8,387 nucleotides of DNA from an uncultured Lachnospiraceae bacterium. Lineage in GTDB: Bacteria > Bacillota > Clostridia > Lachnospirales > Lachnospiraceae. The notes beneath the pieces were generated by a model. That model saw nothing but the letters and a program-made list of their open reading frames with translations, was not told the origin of the DNA and ran no database searches. The stretch is from the NCBI GenBank assembly GCA_910584785.1, contig CAJUDX010000093.1:1-8387 (forward strand). Direction: 5' to 3'. A program made the position numbers and the translations under genes. Of this stretch, positions 1-4,612 are shown in pieces. Position 1 is the stretch's first letter; the number at the start of each line of letters is the position of its first letter.

Positions 1-47
1 AGTATACACTATTTTTCAAAAAAAAGAAACGAATTTTTATTTTTCTC

Positions 48-76
48 TTGCTTTTTTTATCCGTTTCTGCTAAGAT
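48..76 (+). promoter_or_regulatory. Probable sigma-A promoter of rpmB (extended -10)
   Basis: A -35-like TTGCTT (48-53) and a -10 TAAGAT (71-76) are separated by exactly 17 bp. The -10 is preceded by TGC, giving an extended -10 element. Transcription would start near 83, leaving a leader of about 50 nt before the L28 start codon. The -35 matches consensus at only 3 of 6 positions, so the extended -10 carries most of the weight. Confidence 0.5.
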
Positions 77-87
77 ACAGTTGTTGT

Positions 88-104
88 GGGTTTTTCAAAA
101 ACCC
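88..104 (+). other. Perfect inverted repeat (hairpin) in the rpmB leader
   Basis: GGGTTTTT (88-95) and AAAAACCC (97-104) are perfect reverse complements around a single base. In RNA this would fold as a stem of about six pairs with a five-base loop. It lies between the predicted transcription start and the AGGAGG at 117-122. No T-run follows, so it is not a terminator as written. It may affect mRNA stability or translation. No known ribosomal-protein leader class is recognised. Confidence 0.4.
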
Positions 105-131
105 AAGTACCGACAAAGGAGGTGCAAAGTC

Positions 132-317
132 ATGGCAAAATGTGCAATCTGCGAAAAGGCTGCTCACTTTGGTAATGCGGTGAGCCATTCCCATAGAAGA
201 TCAAACAAAATGTGGAAAGCTAATATCAAATCCGTTAGGGTTAAGACCGTTGGCGGTACAAAGAAGATGTATGTATGTACTTCTTGCTTACGCTCCGGTT
301 TAGTAGAGCGGGCATAA
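132..317 (+). CDS. rpmB: 50S ribosomal protein L28
   Basis: This encodes a 61-residue L28 protein of the large ribosomal subunit. Its N-terminus MAKCAICEKA, the central segment rich in His, Arg, Asn and Lys (HSHRRSNKMW), and the VRVKTVGGTKKMYVCTSC region are typical of the bacterial family. Cys4 and Cys7 plus Cys49 and Cys52 form two CxxC pairs, so this is the zinc-binding (C+) form. The start at 132 is chosen because AGGAGG (117-122) sits 9 bases upstream and the family begins MAKC. An in-frame ATG at 48 would add residues foreign to L28. The gene appears monocistronic, with its own promoter upstream and an intrinsic terminator just downstream. Confidence 0.97.
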   Translation: MAKCAICEKAAHFGNAVSHSHRRSNKMWKANIKSVRVKTVGGTKKMYVCTSCLRSGLVERA

Positions 318-344
318 GGATGAGTAATCTCCGAACGCTAAGAT

Positions 345-372
345 CTCCGGCTTTGTGGCCGGAGCTTTTTTT
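345..372 (+). terminator. Intrinsic terminator of rpmB
   Basis: CTCCGGC (345-351) pairs with GCCGGAG (358-364) as a 7-bp GC-rich stem with a 6-base loop. It is followed after one C by seven Ts (366-372). It lies 28 bases past the L28 stop codon and is a textbook Rho-independent terminator. Confidence 0.9.
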
Positions 373-400
373 GTGCTTTTTCAGGTTTTTATTTTTCATT

Positions 401-429
401 TTTTCACCTTGCACGGCATATGCTATCCT
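401..429 (+). promoter_or_regulatory. Possible promoter of the small membrane-protein gene
   Basis: TTTTCA (401-406, 4 of 6 matches to the -35) and TATCCT (424-429, 4 of 6 matches to the -10) are spaced 17 bp apart. TGC precedes the -10, as in extended -10 promoters. It would start transcription near 436, just ahead of the AAGAAGG ribosome binding site at 442-448. The match is moderate. Confidence 0.35.
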
Positions 430-458
430 ATAAGCATAAACAAGAAGGTAATTCCCTG

Positions 459-596
459 ATGAAACGGGTTTATGGATTAATGTTATTTTCTTATAGCTGC
501 GGAATGGTTACATTATTATTTATCCCTGTAACCCTTACCACACTGATTTTTGTCGTTGCATGTTTAATTGTAGGATATAATTTATTTTGTTGCTGA
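459..596 (+). CDS. Small hydrophobic membrane protein, 45 residues, unknown function
   Basis: An ATG at 459 opens a 45-codon frame ending in TGA at 594-596. The protein starts MKRVYGLMLFSYSCGM and is dominated by Leu, Ile, Val and Phe in two stretches, about residues 6-24 and 27-40. A Pro at residue 23 lies near the break, and the C-terminus is GYNLFCC. AAGAAGG (442-448) gives a ribosome binding site with about 10 bases of spacing. The positively charged start, the membrane-like core and the terminal Cys pair recall short uncharacterised membrane proteins seen in Clostridia that end in a Leu-Phe-Cys-Cys-like motif; this is recollection, not a search. It sits alone between the rpmB terminator and the sugar locus and has no assigned function. 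It could be one or two membrane-spanning segments. Confidence 0.6.
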   Translation: MKRVYGLMLFSYSCGMVTLLFIPVTLTTLIFVVACLIVGYNLFCC

Positions 597-954
597 ATAG
601 CTATAACATCCACTCAACCATAAGCGGTGTTGCAAACAGTTTTTTCTCAGAAACTGCAGCCGACGCATCAATGCGATACCTTGCAGCAATCGCTGAGAAA
701 ACAACCATGGAAATATGTCTGATATCCCGCGTAATTCACATCCCTAAACAAATCCTATCGGTGCTGGCATCACGCCTTTCACTCATCAATCTTTAGACCA
801 AAGACAATCCGTCTACCTGCCTGGAGCTACCCCATCAGGAATGAGGAATACCAGCTACCCCATTCCTGACCAAAGTGCCTGCTTCCAGAATATCACCTTT
901 CTGTACATCTTTAGGGAAATCAACCAAGTTCTTTTTTACCCTCAATTGTATATT
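597..954. other. Intergenic stretch with no convincing gene
   Basis: Short open frames cross this stretch on both strands (for example + strand 587-796 and 841-1035), but none has a ribosome binding site at a sensible distance or a recognisable family. The first overlaps the end of the small membrane-protein gene. On the minus strand around 630-760, one frame reads like protein (Ala-rich, with SMVVFSAIAARYRIDASAAV) but has no credible start and an early stop. A decayed gene is possible and was not identified. The only clear structure is the repeat cluster at 825-869. Confidence 0.5.
825..869. repeat. Compact direct and inverted repeat cluster
   Basis: AGCTACCCCAT occurs at 825-835 and again at 853-863, a perfect 11-bp direct repeat with a 28-bp period. 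Interleaved with it, TCAGGAATG (835-843) is the exact reverse complement of CATTCCTGA (861-869), a 9-bp inverted repeat around a 17-base spacer. GACCAAAG also recurs at 796-803 and 868-875. The RNA could form a hairpin, but no T-run follows. Function unknown. Confidence 0.6.
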
Positions 955-986
955 TTGCATAAAAGTTATCCTGCATTTTTATGCAA
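955..986. promoter_or_regulatory. Perfect 10-bp dyad upstream of the sugar-operon promoter
   Basis: TTGCATAAAA (955-964) and TTTTATGCAA (977-986) are perfect reverse complements separated by 12 bases. The centre (about 970.5) lies near -83 relative to the predicted start of the 1019-1047 promoter, a usual place for an activator site. The arms are unlike the LacI operators in this window, so a different protein would be expected. An A+T-rich hairpin terminator is unlikely because no T-run follows. Confidence 0.45.
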
Positions 987-1018
987 TAAGGAAATTTTAA
1001 AAATTATATTAAAACATA

Positions 1019-1047
1019 TTGACAACTGCTTTTGACATGACTATAAC
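1019..1047 (+). promoter_or_regulatory. Strong sigma-A promoter of the sugar-utilisation operon
   Basis: TTGACA (1019-1024, 6 of 6) and TATAAC (1042-1047, 5 of 6) are spaced 17 bp apart, and A+T-rich sequence lies upstream. The start would be near 1054, giving a leader of about 208 nt to the binding-protein gene. The LacI-type operator at 1060-1071 would lie at roughly +7 to +18, a classical blocking position. A second -10-like TATAAT lies at 1096-1101 with a poor -35 (TTTAAT, 1073-1078) and could be a weaker secondary promoter. Confidence 0.75.
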
Positions 1048-1059
1048 AAAAACATAAGT

Positions 1060-1071
1060 TGAATCGTTTCA
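1060..1071. promoter_or_regulatory. LacI-family operator O1
   Basis: TGAATCGTTTCA differs at one base from the perfect palindrome TGAAACGTTTCA at 1202-1213. Its central CG and flanking AAA/TTT-type arms are typical of operators bound by LacI-family repressors. It sits just after the -10 of the 1019-1047 promoter. The likely ligand is the LacI-type regulator encoded at 6404-7393. Confidence 0.65.
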
Positions 1072-1152
1072 TTTTAATTCTAATTGTGCATCTTCTATAA
1101 TACCGTTTAATCCTTGCGCGGCATTTACCATCTTTTTTCTCTTGCTGCCATC

Positions 1153-1162
1153 AAACCGGTTT
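1153..1162. promoter_or_regulatory. Perfect palindrome in the operon leader
   Basis: AAACCGGTTT is a perfect 10-bp palindrome between the two LacI-type operators. It resembles LacI-family sites with a CCGG centre, but its half-site spacing differs by two bases from O1 and O2. It may belong to another regulator or be fortuitous. Confidence 0.25.
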
Positions 1163-1201
1163 CCCATTTTTTATAGAAGGTGCATCATTAAAAGCATTAA
1201 A

Positions 1202-1213
1202 TGAAACGTTTCA
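1202..1213. promoter_or_regulatory. LacI-family operator O2 (perfect palindrome)
   Basis: TGAAACGTTTCA is a perfect 12-bp palindrome centred on CG, as in LacI-family operators. It lies 142 bp centre-to-centre from O1 and 48 bases before the start codon at 1262. A downstream site could act as a transcriptional roadblock or pair with O1 by looping. It is not a standard CcpA cre site, because CG is at positions 6-7 of a 12-mer rather than 7-8 of a 14-mer. Confidence 0.75.
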
Positions 1214-1261
1214 AACAGCCAGCAAGAAACAAATAAAAAGCAAAGATGGAGGAAAGAAAAC

Positions 1262-2590
1262 ATGAAAAAGACAAACAAGCGGAGTAAACGGGCAGTCAGT
1301 CTCTTATTGGCAGGCAGTATGGCAATGACTTTGCTGACAGGCTGCGGCGGCACATCTTCCGGTCAGAAAACCACAGAGGCCGAAACGGCTGCGGACGGTT
1401 CGATAGAACTGAGCATCTGGGTACATGAAACCGACAGTTCGGACGAGGGAAAACATTATGCCCGTCTAATCGAGGCCTTTAATGAGCAGTATGCCGGAAA
1501 ATACCACGCCAACCTTTCCCAGATTGCCCGTTCCGGTGATGCCGGCGGCTATGATGATAAGATCAACGCGGCAATCTCCAACGGCGGACTTCCCGATGTC
1601 TACACGGTTGACGGTGTTACGGTTGCCCAGTATGCGGACGCGGGAGCCATTGTCCCGATCGATGCCTATTTTACCGAAGAAGAGCTTTCCGACTTCAACC
1701 CTTCCATTATCCAGCAGGGAACCTACAACGGCAAGCTTTATACCCTGGGCGCAATGGATTCTTCAGTAGGTATCTACTATAATAAAGATATGTTTGAGGC
1801 GGCAGGAATCACCCCGGCGACGGCAGAGAACCCCTGGACACTCGACGAGCTTACTGAGGCAGCGAAAAAACTGACCACCGACAGCTGCTTTGGGATTACG
1901 ATGTCTTTGGACGCCAAGGATGAAACCCTGATTTACTTCTTCCTTCCCTTAATCCAGTCCCAGAAGAGCAATATCCTCTCCGATGACGGTCTGCTCGCAG
2001 ACGGCTACTTAAACGGCGAAGCCACCGTGAATGTTTTAAACTGGATTAAAACCATGGCAGACAACGGCTGGGTAAGTGCAACTCCGGCAGAAAACAGCTT
2101 TGAGCTTGGGCAGGCGGCAATGGCTCTGACCGGTGCATGGGAGCCGGCAAACCTGGCAAAATTTCCTGACATTAACTGGGGATTAATGCCGATGCCCAAG
2201 TACGATGCCAATGCAGACGCTGTATCTGCCTGCGGTTCCTGGACCTTTGCCATCTCCGGGCAGTGTGCCGAGGAGAAAAAGGAAGGTGCAGCAGAACTCC
2301 TCCGCTTTATGACCAGCACCGATGCTGCAAAGGGAATGTATGAAGCAAACTCCATGCCGCCTTCCAGACAGTCAGCATTTTCCGAGATTCCTGCGTTTAA
2401 TGAAGAGCCCTTAAGCGTATTCCAGTACCAGCTTGCCAACACGGCACAGGCCCGTCCGGTATCGATCAATTATGCGGTAGCCAGCAACCAGTTCGCTACA
2501 GCAGTTCAGAATGTGCTGACCGGAATGGACGTTAAAGAAGCGCTTGACCAGGCTGTAACCCAGTATAATTTCCAGACGGATACCGAATAG
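1262..2590 (+). CDS. Sugar ABC transporter solute-binding lipoprotein (CUT1 family)
   Basis: This 442-residue protein captures a sugar outside the cell and delivers it to the membrane permeases. Residues 1-27 form a lipoprotein signal: a basic start (KKTNKRSKR), a hydrophobic core and the lipobox LLTGC with lipidated Cys28. A Ser/Thr/Glu-rich linker runs to about residue 46. The mature part has family 1 binding-protein features: ELSIWVHE (49-56), PDVYTVDG (111-118), GKLYTLGAM (157-165), YYNKDMFEAAGI (172-183), PWTLDEL (191-197), and GAWEP and SMPPSR further on. GGAGG (1248-1252) lies 9 bases before the ATG. It heads the locus behind the LacI-controlled promoter. The fructan or sucrose ligand is inferred from the GH32 gene downstream. 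The closest functional analogues are multiple-sugar binding proteins of the MsmE type. Confidence 0.93.
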   Translation: MKKTNKRSKRAVSLLLAGSMAMTLLTGCGGTSSGQKTTEAETAADGSIELSIWVHETDSSDEGKHYARLIEAFNEQYAGKYHANLSQIARSGDAGGYDDKINAAISNGGLPDVYTVDGVTVAQYADAGAIVPIDAYFTEEELSDFNPSIIQQGTYNGKLYTLGAMDSSVGIYYNKDMFEAAGITPATAENPWTLDELTEAAKKLTTDSCFGITMSLDAKDETLIYFFLPLIQSQKSNILSDDGLLADGYLNGEATVNVLNWIKTMADNGWVSATPAENSFELGQAAMALTGAWEPANLAKFPDINWGLMPMPKYDANADAVSACGSWTFAISGQCAEEKKEGAAELLRFMTSTDAAKGMYEANSMPPSRQSAFSEIPAFNEEPLSVFQYQLANTAQARPVSINYAVASNQFATAVQNVLTGMDVKEALDQAVTQYNFQTDTE

Positions 2591-2602
2591 ATACTGCATC
2601 AT

Positions 2603-2659
2603 AACCATCATGCGCCCACAGGCAGACTCGCTGCTATAGATGAATATCTGCCGGGCGCA
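2603..2659 (-). repeat. 57-bp palindromic repeat, copy A (intergenic)
   Basis: Read on the minus strand, this segment aligns without gaps to 3109-3165 at 47 of 57 positions. It is itself a hairpin: TGCGCCC (2611-2617) pairs with GGGCGCA (2653-2659), and GGCAGA (2621-2626) pairs with TCTGCC (2647-2652). It lies between the binding-protein stop and the permease ribosome binding site (GGGAGG, 2673-2678). In E. coli, REP palindromes between malE and malF protect the upstream mRNA; a similar role is possible here. Confidence 0.75.
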
Positions 2660-3059
2660 AGGCAAAAAGAAAGGGAGGCCACGGATGAAGGTAAAGACCG
2701 TCACAGCAAAGAAAACATTAACCAAAGAAAACCTGACAGGACTGGCATTTATCACTCCTGCGGTAGTTCTGCTCTCGATTTTCTTACTTGTTCCGTTTAT
2801 TCTTACCATTGGGAACAGTTTTACCAATTATAATATTTTAAAACCTGGCGCAACCGAGTTTACCGGGCTGAAAAACTTTATCAAGCTGACCAAAGACACC
2901 GTATTTATTAAAAGCATCATCAATACCTTTGTTTTTGTTATCTTGGTTGTGCCGCTGCAGGTGGGGCTTGCCCTGGGTCTGGCCCTCCTGGTCAACCGCA
3001 AGCTTAAAGGGATTTCCATTTACCGGCTGGCATTCTTTGCCCCGACCGTATTATCTTTA

Positions 3060-3167
3060 CTATGAAAGTTCACCGCCGATTAGGCGGTCTAAGTTCAGGT
3101 ATTCCAAGTGCGCCCAGCAGACTTTCATCTATGGTGGTGCGACTGCATGTGGGCGCATGATGGTTTA
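3060..3167. mobile_element. 108-bp insertion in the permease gene (MITE-like or repeat-derived)
   Basis: This segment separates two parts of the permease that join perfectly in frame when it is removed. TTTA flanks it on both sides (3056-3059 and 3164-3167), suggesting a 4-bp target duplication, though so short a match may be chance. The left half has a hairpin, ACCGCC (3072-3077) with GGCGGT (3083-3088) around GATTA. ATGAAAGT (3062-3069) is complementary to ACTTTCAT (3121-3128). The right half is repeat copy B. No transposase is encoded and there are no obvious terminal inverted repeats, so any movement would need enzymes supplied elsewhere. Confidence 0.65.
3109..3165 (+). repeat. 57-bp palindromic repeat, copy B (inside the permease)
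   Basis: This copy is 47 of 57 identical to the reverse complement of 2603-2659. Outer arms TGCGCCCA (3109-3116) and TGGGCGCA (3150-3157) are perfect complements, with a further GCAG/CTGC pairing inside. Differences from copy A cluster in the centre, while the outer arm and the GGGCGCATGATGGTT end are conserved, as expected for a structured repeat family. Homology with copy A stops sharply at both ends. Confidence 0.75.
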
Positions 3168-3712
3168 GTTGTTGTTTCTATTTTATGGTCGTATATTTAT
3201 AACCCGAATAACGGACTTCTCAACTCCCTGCTTGGAAGCTTGGGCATCGGGCCGTTTAAGTTTTTAAATGATCCGAAAACTGCCATGCTCTGTATTGTGG
3301 TTTTATCCGCCTAGCAGGGCTGCGGCTTCCAGATGATGATCTTCCTCTCCGGTCTGCAGGACATCCCGCAGTTTCTTTATGAAGCCGCAGAGGTTGACGG
3401 CGCTACACCGTTCCAGCAGTTTGTCAATATCACCCTGCCCGGTTTAAGCAATATCGCCGTGTTTGTTTCCTTAAATATCGTGGTCAGTGCCTTCCAGCTG
3501 ATTATTCAGCCGATGATGATGACTGCCGGAGGCCCGCAGAACGCCACTATGACCATTGTCTATGAGATTTACCAGACTGGCTTTAAGTACAACCAGATGG
3601 GCTATGGCTCGGCAATGGCTCTGGTATTTACCATTATTGTATTGACGATTACACTGATTCAAAATAAAATAACATCAAGGCTTAACACAGACTAAAGGAG
3701 GGGAAGAAGAAA

Positions 3713-4555
3713 ATGAAAAAGATGAGTTTATCCAGAAAAATCCTGATGTATATTCTTTTAACCGTGATTGCCCTGGTCTTTATGTTCCCCCTGATTTGGA
3801 TGCTTGTCAGCTCGTTTAAGGACGACGCAGGAATCTTTTCGGATATTACAGGGTTAAAAGCGTTCCTGCCTTCCTTTAAAGCCGAAGTATTCTTTAACTA
3901 TCAGGAAGTTCTTGGACGTATTCCCCTGATAAAGGCCATGCTGAACTCGCTGTCCTATATCGTGGTGGTCATCGTCCTGGGATTAATTGTCAACTCCATG
4001 GCAGGCTATGCCTTTGCCCGCCTGGATTTCCCGCACAAAAACCTGATCTTTTCCATGCTGCTTGCCGTTATGGTTATCCCGGCACAGACCGTTATGCTGC
4101 CGCAGTTTTCCATTATTTACAAGATGGGCCTGTCAAACTCCTACTTAGCACTGATTCTTCCCGCCATTGCCAGTCCCATGTACATCTTCTTATTCCGGCA
4201 GAACTTCCTTGGCATCCCGGAAAGCATCGAAGAGGCGGCAAAACTTGACGGAGCAAGTGCCCTGCGGATCTTTTTCCAGCTGATTATGCCCCTGGCAAAG
4301 CCAATCTATGCCACCGTAACCATCCTGGTCTTTATCGCCCTGTGGAATGATTTCGTATGGCCGGTTATGGTTATCTCAGACACCGGAAAACAGACCATCC
4401 AGATGGCGTTAAGCAGCCTGTTCAGCATTTCCCCGGTCAATTACGGCAATGTTATGGCTGGGCTAACCATTGTTACGATACCTGTACTGATTATCTTTTT
4501 ATCCCTGCAGAAATACTATGTTGCAGGTGTTGCATCCACGGGCGCAAAAAATTAA
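3713..4555 (+). CDS. Sugar ABC transporter permease (MalG/UgpE-like)
   Basis: This 280-residue inner-membrane protein is the second permease of the CUT1 importer. The first membrane segment lies at about residues 10-33 (ILMYILLTVIALVFMFPL), followed by the usual SSFKDD. Further hydrophobic segments lie near 80-100, 110-130, 140-160, 198-215 and 245-265. The EAA loop is SIEEAAKLDGAS (171-182) with IMP at 191-193, the site that docks the ATPase. The C-terminus QKYYVAGVASTGAKN is typical of the family. AGGAGG (3696-3701) directly follows the preceding stop and lies 11 bases before the ATG. The reading frame is intact, unlike its partner. No ATPase gene is present, as is common in Firmicutes where a shared MsmX/MsmK-type ATPase serves several importers. 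Confidence 0.93.
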   Translation: MKKMSLSRKILMYILLTVIALVFMFPLIWMLVSSFKDDAGIFSDITGLKAFLPSFKAEVFFNYQEVLGRIPLIKAMLNSLSYIVVVIVLGLIVNSMAGYAFARLDFPHKNLIFSMLLAVMVIPAQTVMLPQFSIIYKMGLSNSYLALILPAIASPMYIFLFRQNFLGIPESIEEAAKLDGASALRIFFQLIMPLAKPIYATVTILVFIALWNDFVWPVMVISDTGKQTIQMALSSLFSISPVNYGNVMAGLTIVTIPVLIIFLSLQKYYVAGVASTGAKN

Positions 4556-4612
4556 ATTGCTGCTGCACCCGATCCTAAGCAAAATTATTATAACAAACAG
4601 GAGGAAAATACC

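Larger units (their letters stand above)
2685..3695 (+). pseudogene. Sugar ABC transporter permease (MalF/UgpA-like), interrupted
   Basis: This is the first permease of a CUT1 sugar importer, broken in two places. Codons 1-125 run from ATG 2685 (GGGAGG at 2673-2678, spacing 6) to TTA at 3057-3059, encoding the N-terminus, the first membrane segment (AFITPAVVLLSIFLLVPFIL) and FFAPTVLSL. A 108-bp insertion (3060-3167) then brings in-frame TGA, TAG and TAA. The same frame resumes at 3168 with VVVSILWSYIYNPNNGLLNS. A TAG at 3312-3314 stands where the family usually has Trp (LSA-stop-QGCGFQMMIF). The rest is intact: the EAA loop YEAAEVDGATPFQQ, ITLPGL, and further membrane segments to the stop at 3693-3695. 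Without the insertion the protein would be about 300 residues, the usual length. The in-frame ATG at 2640 lies inside a repeat and is unlikely as the start. Confidence 0.85.

Noticed and set aside
48..131. In-frame upstream ATG extending L28 by 28 residues
   Set aside because: The extension covers the predicted promoter and leader hairpin, lacks a ribosome binding site, and L28 proteins start MAKC.
630..760. Minus-strand protein-like segment
   Set aside because: It looks somewhat like a decayed gene, but a stop codon, no start and no family match leave nothing to name.
587..796. 69-codon + strand frame
   Set aside because: It overlaps the end of the small membrane-protein gene, has no ribosome binding site and no recognisable family.
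841..1035. 64-codon + strand frame
   Set aside because: It runs through the repeat, the dyad and the operon promoter and has no ribosome binding site; composition looks non-coding.
1060..1213. CcpA catabolite-repression (cre) sites
   Set aside because: The palindromes are 12-mers with CG at positions 6-7 and do not fit the 14-bp cre pattern.
3108..3314. Separate 68-codon gene beginning inside the insertion
   Set aside because: Its first 20 residues come from the palindromic repeat and the rest is permease sequence; it is an artefact of the broken gene.
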